Shown piece after piece: positions 1-13,900 of a stretch of 64,000 nt of DNA (position 1 is the stretch's first letter; every line of letters begins with the position of its first letter). This DNA comes from Lanius collurio (taxonomy: Eukaryota > Chordata > Aves > Passeriformes > Laniidae), in NCBI GenBank assembly GCA_020086605.1, contig JACBWW010000004.1:19665624-19729623 (forward strand), written 5' to 3'. The position numbers and the translations under genes are program-made. Below the pieces are notes generated by a model that saw nothing but the letters and a program-made list of their open reading frames with translations, was not told where the DNA came from and did no database searches.

Positions 1-96
1 TCCCTGCTTATGGCAGTAAATTTGGAACTAAATTATTTTTAAGGTCCGTTCCAACCAAACCATTCTATGATACTATGATTCTATGATTCTATGGAT
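1..96 (+). mobile_element. CR1 LINE, 3'-terminal fragment (truncated by window edge)
   Basis: The stretch reads like the conserved end of avian CR1: a 'ggaactaaatta' block, then 'ggtccgttccaacc', then tandem copies of the 8-bp ATTCTATG unit near 53-93. CR1 elements end in this octamer repeat instead of a poly(A) tail. The ATTCTATG orientation puts the element in sense on the plus strand. The left part is cut by the window edge, so its full length is unknown. It lies in an intron of SLC25A21. Confidence 0.85.
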
Positions 97-97
97 T

Positions 98-190
98 GAG
101 TATATCTATATTGTTATATCCATATCTATAGGCATCCATAGATATATCCATATCTATATTAATAGATACATAAATATATATTTGTATATT
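98..190. repeat. AT-rich low-complexity tract
   Basis: Imperfect ATATCCATATCTAT/ATAGATA-type repeats follow directly after the CR1 end. This may be a degenerate microsatellite that grew from the CR1 tail. No gene is visible. Confidence 0.6.
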
Positions 191-842
191 TAATTATGTT
201 TGCAAAGTAACACTTGGGGGAAATTCAAACATCTCATGACTCAGCTGAATTCCTTGAATCTCCTACTTTTCACTATTTTGTCATGAAACCATCATTGTAT
301 TAAATGCTCAAATTGTCCTTTTGTCACAGACTAGAGTTCATACATTGCTTACTTCAGAGAAAGGATTAGCAATATGCCCAACCCAGAGCATCTTACAAGG
401 CCTAAATTATTTTATTTATATTGGAGAGGCCTCAGAAGAGAACTCCAGAGAATCATTCAAAGAAGGATGAGGAAAATGGTACAGCTTTGTAGTATTTTAC
501 ATCCACGTGGGGTCTATGAATTTATCTGTTTTATTTTGACATGCAGAGATTAAGTATAGGAGAATCTTTTGATGTCATGTCTCTTACACACTCTGCAAAA
601 ATATTCCAAATAATAGGCTGCTTTAGGAAGGCGAATCATCACATTCCAACATCATCACCTTTCAACATTTAAAAAAAAACACAAATGCTTTGTTTTAAGA
701 AGTAATTTTTTTTGTATAGACAGAATCTTTTTGCAGTCCTGAATAAATGTATATACATTCTGAAGATGGGTAAATTGTAGGATATATTCTTGTTGGCTAA
801 CGAAGTAACTTATGACCTTAAGCTAAGACAGAGGAGATTCAA

Positions 843-1062
843 ATTAGGTATTGAAAAACTCTTTTTTCACTGTTGGGGTGGTCAGACATTGGAAGAGTTT
901 GCCCAGGAAGGTGGTGGAGCCACCACCCCTGGAAGAGTTCAAGAGGCCTCTGAGTCCAGCACTGGATGATGTGGTTTAGTGGTTTAGGGGTAACAATGGT
1001 AGTGCTGGGTTGATGGCTGAAATGGAAGGTCTGTTCCAACCTTGATGATTCTATGATTCTTC
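843..1062 (+). mobile_element. CR1 LINE, 3'-terminal fragment
   Basis: Recognisable CR1 3' landmarks occur in order: 'gtcagacattggaagag', 'gcccaggaaggtggtggagc', 'caccacccctgga', 'gttcaagaggcctctg', 'ctgttccaacct' and 'gatgattctatgattct'. It is a sense-strand copy of about 220 bp, typical of 5'-truncated CR1 insertions. Many mismatches to the usual consensus suggest an old insertion. Confidence 0.85.
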
Positions 1063-1894
1063 TTGGTGATTCTGTTAGATCCCTTTCTGAACTCTCACCA
1101 TGCACTATCCAGGTTAGTGTGCAGACCTAGCAGACAAGAACTATGTCTATTTCTGCCCCTTGTGGGGATTTTGAAAACAGCTTGTCATTGAAAGCATTCC
1201 CAAGACCAAGCATTATGTATCTACGTTGACCTTGTAAGCAGAGCTCAGGCTGCCTGCAAATGCAATGTGTGCTGGCATGTAGCAGGCTGTATACATATAT
1301 ATATATACACAACATACTGTCCAAATGCTTTTTTCCAAAATGATATACATGTGTTCAATTATAGCTCTGTGAAAAGCTGTGTTACAATTTAATAGCTAAA
1401 AAGAAAAACTTCATACATTTTGAATCATGTTTAAACTTTAAAATATATCTGACTTAGCATTTGAAGATGAGCAAGCACTGGTTTTGTATGCAACTTGCTG
1501 AAGTCACAGTTTTTTCCAAATTTGTATTTTGTGACTTCATTTTTTAATATAAACATTGTTGTGATAAGCAATTTAAAATAATGAAATAATACTTCTCTTT
1601 CATTATCAAAATTTTTCCTCTCCTTTTAAATACAATTTCTTGTCTATTCAGAAAAAAATGGATTGAATTTTTACATATTCATTCCTGGTTTCTTTCTATC
1701 CTCTCACCAGAACATAATATAATTGGTAGCACATTAGTTGTTTAGCAAGTAAGCAGAGAGTATCATTGTTTATCTGTATGCCTGGAAATGCTGAAAGGGT
1801 AGTTGCTTTACTCAAAAGTGAAAATGGAATTGGCAGTATGATATTGCTATGTTGTTCATCCATACAAAAATAGTTTCTTTTTTTATTTTGATAG

Positions 1895-1961
1895 GTTACT
1901 TGGTTTCTACAAAGGAATTCTTCCTCCCGTCTTGGCTGAGACACCCAAACGGGCTGTGAAG
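1895..1961 (+). CDS. SLC25A21: SLC25A21 exon (first in window)
   Basis: 67 bp. The acceptor ends in 'gatag' and the donor is AAG|gtaaaa. The first base completes a split glycine codon, so the preceding exon ends two bases into a codon. It encodes LLGFYKGILPPVLAETPKR plus AVK, the end of the first carrier repeat (transmembrane helix 2 region with the GFYKG motif). Confidence 0.96.
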
Positions 1962-4900
1962 GTAAAAACCCCATGCTTCTTCCCTTAAAAATATAAGTAG
2001 GGACAGTGGCAGCTGTAAAACATTTTATTTCTCCCCCACTGACTGAGATTAGAATCTTAAACTTATTTGGCATATTAATCCTCTGATTTTTACTAGGAGG
2101 AACCTTTCCTGTTGATAGCACAATAAAAACTGTCCTTGATTAAGAAGTGTAGGATAAGGCTCATAAATGTTAAGCTAATTTTGACCTGTGTATCAAATGT
2201 AACTGGAAAAAAATTGCAATTATTTTATATTGTCAAAATTAATAATATAGTTTAAGTTATATTTTAGCCTCATAGTTGCCTCTGGTTTAGATGTTTTGTT
2301 TTACTGAAAATGCCTAGCAACTTGCAAAACAACTAACAGCTTAATAAATTAACACAAGAAGCCATTAAAGAAGCCACTAATAAGTACTTACTCAGTAGGT
2401 TTGAAGTGCTGCCCAGAGTTTTCATGTGCTCCAAAGGGCACTCTGTTCCATACTCTAACTTTTTAAGAGATTGAAGATCGTAAGGGATACAGCTCCTCAT
2501 TGTGCAAAACATTTTAGTCCAGCTCTCTTACAGCTGTTGATGTTAGCCTATCAAAGTGTATTTGCTGTCAAATGCTGATCTGATTTTCTTTTATTATCCT
2601 TTATTTTGATTTGTAGAACAGGATTTTAGTAACATTCCTAAGTAAAATACTTCAAAACATCCATTTTTTCAGTTGAGTCATTCAACCTTTTTAATTAAAA
2701 CCTAATTATTAAGCACATCATCCTAAAGTTCTGAATCTATCAAAGCAGCCATTGTGTTAACAGAAAATGTTTCTTTGTCTTTTACTTCAGAACTTTGAAG
2801 TTTCCATAGTTGCACCAAATGCGTCTAAAAGCAATTATTATACAGAATGTCTTGATTTTCCTTTCTTGCTTTTTGTTGTTTCTTTCTAAAAAGGCTGCAT
2901 ATGATTCTGGTCCTTAGTCTGCAATTAATCATTCACATTCCAATTCCTTTACAGAGGAATAATATTTGTATAAAGTGACAGGATGTGACCTTGTAACAGA
3001 ATCCTAAAGGAGTTCTGGTAATATCATCTTCTTGTTTGCACTGGTGTTTTAGATGCAAGTGACATATGTCACTTATCTCAAAGTTATTTAATAAAAACAG
3101 GAAAACTAAAGTCCTATTTATTAACAAAGTGTCAGTGAAGAATAGATGGATGACATTTAGAAGATTCCTAATAACTTATTTTCTTCATACTGTGATGTTT
3201 CCTCTGTCTCTCCATTTAATTTAATTTGAAACAGGATAAAGTAAATCTGACTGTACTTTTTAGGTTCCAGCATGTATTTACTTAAAATATCAACCCAGGT
3301 TTGATTTCTCCTACCAATTTGAGTCATTCATAAACTTAAAATCACTTTCCGTTGCTCAAATTGATTAAATTTGCTTAAACCCCATGATAGTCAACACAGT
3401 TATAGAATCACAGGAAGATTTTAACTTGGGAGGGATTTCTGGACCAAAGCATAGTTGGCTTTGTGATTAGATCAGGTTGTTCAGATGCCTCATCTAGTTG
3501 AGTTCTGAAATCTTAAAGGATGGAGACTGCAGCCTCTCTGTGCTCCTGCTCCAGTCCTTAATTGTTTTACTATGAGGAATTTTGCCTTATATCCAATCCA
3601 AATCCTCCTGTTGCAACCTTTGCATTTTGCCTCTCATGCTTCTATTGTTGGCCTCTGACAAAGTCTGACTCTCTTCTGTATAAATTATGGATGGTGGAAG
3701 ACAGAATTTAGATCAACTCAGCTTTCTTGTCTCCAGGCTAAACAGACTCAGTTCTCTCAACCTTTTGTGCATTACAAGCTCCCATCTCCTTTAATACCTT
3801 ACTTGTCCTCTCTTTGTAGATTGCTTTCTACCTAGTTCTTGAACATTTATGTGAGAGCTGATTTTTCTGCAAACAAGAGTCTAAATGTTAAACATGCAAG
3901 GGATTTTATTAAATAGTTGAATTCTTTTGTTATTCACACTCTTCTTTTAAATTTAGTGCTATTCCAAGGACATCAGGATGACTTTAAGTTACCTTGAGAC
4001 ATCAGCTGTGTTCTACATTAGAAGAATTCAGTGACAGAACAGGGCTGAACAATAATGTCCTTGTAAGAACCTATATAATAAAGCAATTCACTGTGAGGTG
4101 CCATATGCCAGTACAATTTTTGACATCCAGAGTGGAGTTTGTACCTATGCTTTGGCCTGAAGAGAATCCAGCCTATCTCAAATTTCTGCTATCCTTGCTT
4201 GGCTGTGACCCCAAGGGAAAAGTCACTGCCCAGTCTCCACCTTTTATCCTTCTAAGACTTTTCCTCATCTTAACAAGCCTCAAGCTGTCCCTTCTCCAGT
4301 GCCTCAATGACTAGTGATATTTAGAAGAAGACTACATTCAGGCCAATGATTCTGAGAAGTGAGAAAGCACAAAAGGCAAAGAGCCATTTTCTAGGTTCCA
4401 GCAGACTTGTTTTATGTTTGTAATGAACTTTTTTGAAAGCTTCTAGTTATAGTGTCATAAAAGTGTGTAGAGAAAGGACAAGGGAGATCTTGTACTGAAA
4501 AGAAATGTACTTGTGCTACTGGAACATTGTATTTATCTGGTGTGTATTTTTGCAAGTAAAAATTAAGGTATTAAAATGAAGCTATTTAACCTTGGTTTTT
4601 CAGTTAAGTACTGAAGATACAGCTTCATTTTTAGTCAACTATGTTCTCATGTCTGTCTTGCTATTTCTTTTTTTCTCTCTTTTTATTTCCCTTCTAAAAA
4701 GAAAGCTGGTATTTCTGGAAGATGAAAAGTCAAAGTTTATAACTTTCTGTTAGATTGAACTTGGAGGAAAGAAATGATGATGCCAATACAATGGTTAACA
4801 GATGAACTTTTGGGGCAAATTTATATTGTTCATGTGTTCCCAGACATCTTGTTTCAAGCATATATTTTTACCTTAGAGTTATTGAGACATCTGGTAAGTA

Positions 4901-7900
4901 CTTTGGCTATTTTCTGTGTAACTTCAATTAAAGTGTATCTTTGCCAGATGGACAATATTGGTTATTATATACACAAAAGCATGTTTTAAATATGTTTATT
5001 CTGAGAAATTTTTTTTGTGCAAAGCTATTAACTTAATACAACTGTAGAGGAAAAGACAAATTATGCTGTGTTTTTAAAAACATTTTGGGTGGACATACAT
5101 TGTATAAAGTCATGTGATACAGTATGAAATCCTTTTTTTGCAAAATTGCATGTATATAGCCACTCTACTACACCCAGCAGCATTTATATTAAATTTTATT
5201 GCTATTGATTTGTTTTCTTTTAAAAATTATATAAAGCATAGTTACTATTAAGTAGTTATTTTATTTACGACTCTAGGAAGCTATTGATTTTTAAGGTAAC
5301 ATTTTAAAGACCAAAAAATTGCTGGGTAATGTATTTCTGCCTTTATTACAACTATTTTACAGATCTGTAACACTATGGAAAACATTAAGGAATACCAGAA
5401 ATTCCGTTAAAGGTTAAGAGGGTAACAATGACTAGAAAGATGCTGGAGAGAGAATAAAGCAAATTTTATCACAATAAGAAATTAATTTAGTTCAGTGAAG
5501 CAGCTTACCCGCCCACTTCGTCAGATTTTTACCTCTGTAATACCTTCAGTTGTACAAAAGGATAGACCTAGAGTTAAGTAACACTTCTATCTTTTCTGGT
5601 TATTTTCAAGGCCAATGCAAAAATTTTAAACATATTTGCAAGATGATTAGGGCAGTTAAAATCTGAGCCCCAATTCTAGGACCTTTTCTGCAAAATGATA
5701 TAATAATACCAACTGAGGATATAAAAAAGTATCTGTCCAGTGACCAGAGTATCAGCCCATCAGTTTTCAGAATTTAACCCAGTTTTGCATTATGTGTACA
5801 TATTCCCTCTTGCTTTAAAACAGTGGCCTTATTAACACATTAACACTCAATTCTCTGATGGTTTCAGTATGATTCCAGTGACTTTTCATTTGAACCAGGT
5901 CTTGATTGAAAAATTTTATTGACTTTGCCATAAGACAAGGTTCTACACAAGTTCAAATGAAAATGTGGTGCTTATTACTTATGTTTCTGTACACATAGTT
6001 TATGGGAAAGGTGGTTTATTCTGATAGGTCTGTATTAACTGAACCCTGAGGGACCGAGCTTGTCTTCTTTGGCTGAGACTCAGCATAGGTCGCCCAGTTG
6101 TTCTGTCTTGTCTTAAAAACTCTATTCCCTTATGCTTCTTATGATTCCCACATCTCCTGTGGCCTCACTGCTCATTGCCTTCCTCTCGTGGTGAAACAGT
6201 TTGATTGTCTCATGCATGGGCAGATGCCATGTGGAGGGATCATAGCCTTCTGCGTGCTCACAAAATGCACAGACTTTCAAAGGATCCCACCTTCATTTGA
6301 GCCAGCTTGCTCTGTACTAATCAAATGTTACAGGTCAACACTGGAAAGCAGACAGGAAAGTTAAAAGTTCTGGCTATTTACTTTTGCTGGACTAGGATGT
6401 GACAGCTCTTGTACTAGGAGATACGAACCTGCACTGATGCAGTCTTGGTGGAACTGTAACAGGTTTTTGTTCTTCATTCCCATAGTAACTGACATGCTGT
6501 GCAAAGGCCACTTAATTTTGGGTGCAAAGACGTGAATAAGTCTTAGACAGATTACAGGACTCACAAATAGTGAGCTGTAATTATGGGCCTTGTGTTGTTC
6601 CATGTGGAAATTATATGGAATAACACCTTCTATATTTTTGGTTTTACCCAGAATTCAGATACCTACTCTCTATAGCCCACAAGTTCTGCCATCCTCATGC
6701 TAGAAGATCATTTTCACTGCCCTCAGATCTGTCTTATGGAATAGCAATTGGACAGCCCTTTCAGTGGCTTCAGCAACATATTTGCAGAATATGAATTTAA
6801 AACACTATGGGATTTTTTCTATAATCTCCTTCATAAACCTGTCAAACCCTCCCTTGCAAGTCACTGAGATTTTTCCCCCATTACTCTTATTGGAAGACTG
6901 TTTCAGGACTCTACAACTTTACTTGCAAGAAAGCTTCATCAGATCTCTAACCACATTCTATTTATATTTTACTTTTACACAAAATTTCTTTATGTTACAT
7001 ACATTCCTTGTTTTTCATTCTCTTGCAGCACCTCTTTTGCTAAACTAAACAAGGAAAGCATTTATTCTCCTGCAGTCTTCATTCTTAAAATAAGCTCTAA
7101 GTTCTCAGTGGTCCTGGTAGCCCTGGTTTGAGCACGATGTAGTCTGAGTTCTTGTTTTTTAAATAGTCGCCTAGATTGTGTGCTGTATTTCAGAGGGCAT
7201 TTTTCCAATAATTTGTAAAATGTCACATATACTCTTTCTTTAGAGTATATCTTGACCCATGCATCTTAGACTTTGTGTCCACAGACAAGGAACTAGGCAG
7301 CAAAAGTCTGTGTGCCTATGCCCACAGGAAGCTTCTTACTGACTTCAGTGCAGTCAGACTTATTCTCAGCCTTCTTGGAAGAACAAATCCATTCATTTAT
7401 TAGGCTTTGATTTTTATAAGAATTCACAGAAGGTATTCTTAAAATTAATGGGTTTAGGTGGGAAGAAATGTTAGGTTGCAAAGTGAGCCATTTGTAAATA
7501 GTTGCCTTTCACCATGTTAGTGCAGGTGAAGCTGATCCTATTTCTTTCTTGAACTTCAAACACCCAAGAGTACAGCTTTCAAGACATCCTCTAAGGAATT
7601 GCAGATGCTCAGGACTTCTAAGTGCCACTGTTTAAAAGCAGACAGTTGACTGAAAGATTTACTTGTGAAGAGAGAACAGAAAAATAAATGTGCCTGTTGA
7701 CAGTAGAAGATTATAAAAGTGACAGTCTTTCCATCTTCAAAATCCACAATTTTATCTCTCTGATGAGGAGCAGACTAGTGTTTGAGAAAGGCATAAGTGA
7801 TTGCCGCCCATTAAGTTAAGGAAGTGGGGGTGATTTCTTGGGAAAATTGTAATATCTGCTACTACATTTAAACTAGTATGTGCAAGTTAATGCCAGAGGA

Positions 7901-10900
7901 AAAGTTTATAAATTTAAAATATGTCCTATATGATGTAAGTGATAAATCATTACTTGAATTGCACTTACACTGCCATTATGCATGACAGACTAATAAAATC
8001 AGTTCTGAAGCCTGATTGCCTACTCTTGCACATCTAACACTGCTACAGAGAGTGTCAAACAGACGTGGCTTATGTTTATTTAGCAGAACTGCATGTGACT
8101 GCTCAGGATATGAGGTAGTGAAACTCCATCGTAGTCTGCTTTTTACTAATTTGCATAAGTAAGAGTTTTTTTCAGTGCAATTTCAGTCTAACTTTCGTTC
8201 ACAGTTTTTCACCTTCGAACAATACAAGAAGCTACTAGGATATGCATCATTACCACCAGGATTGGTATGTATGGATAAAGAGCTTCATGTTCTAATGTGA
8301 TGTGTGTCTGCTGAGCAGTCTGTCTCATCTGCTTCCTCCCATAGAAGAAGCACAAAATTAAAGGGTCCAGCTCAATCTAGAGTTTTTCAAAACAGACTTG
8401 TCCCTTGAAAACATTGATAAGAATTTATCAAAATTGATAAATGATGTTTTATATAAAATGTCCTCAAAATAATTCCCTACAATGTCATAACATTTGTTAG
8501 CATGGATAACAATAGTGACCATGGAAGAGTCTGTATACAACTTGTCATTCTTCTTTCTTGCAAAATAACAAAAGAAGTTGAACATTATCAATATTTACTT
8601 ATCCACTTCATAGTGACTAGTTTAATACTCCAACCTCAAAGTACTATTCTCCAAGGCACAGTACAACTATAACAAAAATACAGATCTGAGTCTTATTTTA
8701 AAGACTTTATAAACAAAACATAAGTTATTGATAAGAAATTGCTATCTCTTTTGAAGTAAATGGCAAAACTCTCTCGTACATCAGTGGACTTAGGAATTCT
8801 TCTCAAGAAATAACTGGTTTAAAAACAAAATGCAGAACATACATATATACAGAAACCTAAGAAGTAGGTTGCATGTGTAATCTGCATTCTCATGTGTAAA
8901 GCGTAATTGTGCTATTGTGCATTAGGAGTAAAATACTTTTTTATATTACATACTTTTTACTCCCTGCCGTGTAAGAATGTAAATCATTGTAAATATCTAC
9001 TTTTCACAATGATGGCATCACAACTTTAGGAAACAACTGATCTTTTGATGGCTGTGCTATAAAGGTTTGGAAAATTTCAAATCTCTTTCAAAGAGTGTTG
9101 CTTCCATTTATATCTCCCTTTTTTGCAGTGAGTGAATGGTAATGGAATTCTCTTACCTAGGTTAGAGCAAGTTTCCTCTTCCTCTTAATTATTCCACTGG
9201 CCCTACAGCTGTTTGCAGTGTCTCCTATTTTATCTGGTATTTTTCAGCAGTTCTCATCCTTAGGTGTAAATAGAGACTGATACTTGTTCTCTAGCAAATG
9301 GCCAGAACAGAGTTGAGGGTTCCATGGTACCCAGCACTTTTTGGAGGAGAGGAAAATATGCTGAAAACTTGTAAACATGCAATAGCTGCCCAAGAGCTGC
9401 TCTGATTCATGTAACAGATATAACAATACTTAGAACCATCAGACACCCCTCATAGTTTTGGTGCAGTACTGTTACCATAGAGGTATTTTTGACCCTATAA
9501 AGTAGTGAGGGAAAAAGAAAACAGAAGGGGATTCTGGCAGAATGTTTCTAGATGCCTTACCAGACCTCACATCAAGGCAACATTTTTTATTAAAAGACAG
9601 ATGCATGCATTAGCACCATCTTCCTACTGGCTTCAATCTCATGGTTGATGATGAAAGGCTCTCATCTTACTGGAAAAGTAGATTTGTTGGTAGCACAATC
9701 TTCTCCAAATGCAGTAAGATTGGTGTTTGCCCCTACCCTTCCAACTTTCCATTCTCTCTTTCTTGACCTCTCAAGAATCCCTGCTCATATCCCTCTGTGT
9801 TAAGTAAGTTTTTTCTCACTATTGGTTTTTTCCTTACTGTTGAATTTCAGCAAATATACTCATTATAATGTATTTTGGTCCTAGGACTTTTTTCAGCACC
9901 TAGACAGTTTGGGGATGTTAAGTGGAGGCAATAAATGTATAAAGTGTTCATAAAATTTAACCTCTCTAAATTTTCTCAGTTGATTTAAATATTTTAATAC
10001 TATTTTGTGTTTAAAACAAATTAAGGTATCTTAAAGTGCTGTGCCATGATGGAAAGCAAAGCAGTGAGTATCTCCATATCTGTGACTGAAATGTGCTACC
10101 AGCTTCTAAGTAAATGTAGTTAATTCATCCTTGCAGTGAATGTTGACACTTCCCTGTGTGCCACTCATTCTCATATAAACCTTTCTAGGATTGTTAGCTA
10201 GTAGGTGAACATTCTACTTGTGCAATTTGCCTAAGTAATGAACTATTTTAGATTTTTACATTTATTTTTAAGTCAATATGTTAGTGTTATGTGCTTAATG
10301 TCCAGTTCAGAGATTTTATTTTATCCAGTGCTGCATAACTACACTTATATTTTTGTTATTATTCAGAGTCCACCCAAAGATAACACAAGGACATTCTTTT
10401 TCCACTTTTTCCATGTTTGCATAATAATTTGGTACCACATTTTTCCTTACAGCTGAAAAGAGACTACATGAACATGGACTGCTATGAAATCTTATTTTGG
10501 TTGTTTTGGAATATGGTTTATGGCTATTGTCATATTGTCTTCATGAACTGTCAGCAACTTATCAAGGGCTAAAACTGTTTAGTAAGAGAATACTGCTGCA
10601 TTACTGTAGTCTTACAGTTTGCATTGTATCACTCAGTTTCACAATCTGATCTTCAGAAAGTATTACTTCTTAATATTTAATTCTCTTTTTAACTTTCCTA
10701 GGCATTTGCAGTTGCTGGCTTGGGATCTGGGTTGACAGAGGCACTTGTGGTTAACCCATTTGAAGTAGTAAAGGTTACCTTGCAGACCAATCAGAGCGCC
10801 TTCACAGAGGTAGGAAAATTGCTTTATTCTCCTTTTTCCACTTTATTGGGCATAATGCACTTCAAGGTTCATATTTAGAGCAGAGTGTCTATAATATATT

Positions 10901-13900
10901 GGTTGACACAAATGATTTTCCCACAAGGGTAACAGAAAGGGAGAAGGAAGAGACCAAATAGACAATGCCTTCACATATGCAGAGCTGCATGCAGTATTGT
11001 CAGAGGCATCAGCATATCCACTGTAAATATTCTGTGCCTGAAGTGCACCTTCATCCCTCCAGAGCAGCCAGCAACCCAGCACTGTGAGGAATTGTAACCC
11101 AGGAGCACAAACCTGAGCCCCTTGAACACAGCACGTTCACCCCAGCAGGCTCCAGACTTCAAGTGAGCACCAAAGATTACCATGAAACACCACGGCCCTG
11201 TGCCTGCACAGAGTCCAGCTGCTGTATTTTATGCTGTGTTTCTTGGATGAAATTACTTACAAGACTTCACTTTTATTAGAACAAACTGGGAAATTGTTAT
11301 ATAACAAGTACATTGATAATTTAAATTCTTGCTTCACTTCAGAGTTTTATTAGTCAAATATTGTTAATTCCAAAGAAGTCATTGAGCAAAACATTGTCCA
11401 CGATTCTGAGTACTGCTGAAAAGAGAAAAAAGATTAAACCAGGAAACAGAGATTCATGAAAGTCAAGTGTTCTCAGGAACGCACTATCTTCTAGTAATTT
11501 TCATGCAGAAGGTGTTCCAGGATAAAGTGAAGGAAGGAAGTAATACAGTTCCTTTTCTCTTTTCTCATTGAATAAAAACAATTTTCAAATCATCTTTTTC
11601 AAAATCTTTTGAGAAATCAGCTGTACCATGGTAGAAGTGCTAAATCACATACGCATCACATGAAAAGGTTGGCTGAATCCCTGGTGGGACATGACTTTTG
11701 CATATTCTACTGTTAAGTTTTGACTGAGTTAAGTTGCATGCCTTGTTGCACTCATCTGCACAAATTGAACCCTTTTGAGGGATGCACAGTAAAGAGATTT
11801 ATGACCGGGCCATTTACAGAAGCTGCTGTGGGAAAGTACTGCTACTGATTTCCAAATGTCACAGTACCTACTCCATAACTCATCCAGAAAAGCATTTTCT
11901 TCCAGAATAATTTTTAAAATGTTTTTTAAATTTCTGCTTGATTCTTAATGCATATGAAAGACCTGTTTGTTTGCTGCAAGCCTCCAGTCTAGACATTTTT
12001 TAAACTTGGGCAGCAAACCTGAAACAGACAAATAAAGCAGTACAGGAGTTACATGTTTAGGATCCAGGAAGGAGAGAGACTGAAAGTGGGAAAAAGCAAT
12101 GTGTGAGAGGATCTCTCTCTCAGGAAGGTGATATGATAAAAATTATGGAATAGTACTGCTTCAGCAGTAGTAAACTGAGCAGATATTCTGGATCTTTCTG
12201 CTTCACAGTTGTGAAGATGTAGCTGTCCTATCTTAAAAAACCCTCTGCTTTTAGTTATAAACAAACCAGTTTTATATTTTTAACAAACTATTCCTCGTAG
12301 AGTTGCAAAAGACCAATGTATCCTTTCACTTAATACATTTTAATTTTTTTCTCTACTGAAAAATTTGTAACAAAGTCCGAGGTGTTTTCATTTGTAAATT
12401 TTATGCAATTACTTCCTTTAGTTCCAGCATCCCTTCCTTGGTGACCTTGATAATACTACAATAATTAAACTGCAGCTGTCCAAAATCATTCTGAGTTGGT
12501 TTTGTTCAAGTGACTATTCTTTAATTTAAAAAATAATTTCACAAAACCCAAATAATAGTATATTATCATACAAATAAAATTGTGACAGAATGGTATTTGG
12601 ACTCTACTAGAAACCTCATTTACGTCCAAAATATTAACTATTTGCTCTAGGGAAAAATGTCCAAGGGAAATTGAGTTCTTAAATCACAAAGGTTGTTATT
12701 ATCACAGATAAATTAATTTTTAATATATCTTTTAAAAGTGTTAGAATTTCAAAATTTGCAGTGAATCAGAAAAAAACTCCAGTGACTTTATACCTTACAT
12801 CAAGTTCTCATTACAAAATTTAAAGAACATTCCACACTAAAGCATGTAAACTCAAGCATATTGGAAGAAGCATGTCTAGGGGTTATGTTATCCAGCATAA
12901 GGCACTACCATGCACTGTTTTTCTAAAAGGTTTAAGTAAAGTGTGTACCTATCCCATTGTGGACCTTTCATACTACATGATGAAACCTAATGCAGTTCAC
13001 ATATTTCTCTGACTATTGTATAGAAATAATAAATATATCTTGTTTAAAAGGAACAAGGAAGAGCATGAACACATACACTCACACCCAGACTCCTGCACAC
13101 CCCCAAAGCAAATATTCACACCCTGTGGTGACAGCTGAATTGTTCTGTGGTAGGAGATCATCTTTCGAGGGTTGATAGATTTAAAGAGGAAGGCCACTAT
13201 AAATCACGTATCAGCCCTTTTGTAATGTGGATTGCTAGGGGTAAAAATAATGGTGACTTTTTGTTAAACTGCAAGAAGGCCCAACACCTTGTTGTTTGGT
13301 TTTTCCTTTTTTTTTTTTTCTTTTCCCTGTAGCCCTGGATAACTCACTGGCTATAGAAGCTGGTGTGATGATTAAAGTCTTCTCACCTGAAGTAAGAGTT
13401 ATGATTAATTAAACAAATACAATTTTCTGCTTTATGATGAAAAGAATCTGACTCCAAATTCCACTGAGTGGGTCTGTATTAAGTAAAAGTCAACAGCTGT
13501 GTGAAGTGCATTAATTCCAGATGTTTGTACAATAAATTCCTCTATCTAAGGTCCTTCCATCATCAATGATGAACCGCAGACCTTCTATGGTTTGATCAGT
13601 TGCCATGATGACACCTACTTTGGTAAAAGGGAAGTTCTGCCAAAGAGAGTCCTATTTGTTACTAAAGGACTGAAAAAGGAAGTCAGGTGTAGACATATTT
13701 GGATATGAATCCCATCTCAGGTGTTCAGCAAGTGACAGGCTTTCTCTCTGAGTCATGAGTAAATCCATGTTCAAGAAAAGGTATACCAAGGGATACCTTG
13801 CTCTTGAAAGTTGCTCTATTATTTCTTAAAGATCTAATCTCCATTTTTGGAGCATGAAAAAGGATGTTACTGCTAGAGTCCATGTTGGGTATCTCCACTT

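Larger units (their letters stand above)
1..1894 (+). other. SLC25A21: SLC25A21 intron (3' part), non-coding
   Basis: AT-rich sequence upstream of the first visible exon. It holds two CR1 3' fragments and a short TA tract near 1288-1308. The intron ends in a usable acceptor (...gatag) at 1891-1894. The short open frames here follow no family and overlap the CR1 copies. Confidence 0.85.

Noticed and set aside
10843..11183. Minus-strand open frames of 70-79 codons after exon 10702-10809
   Set aside because: Short, intronic, no motifs. Ordinary chance frames.
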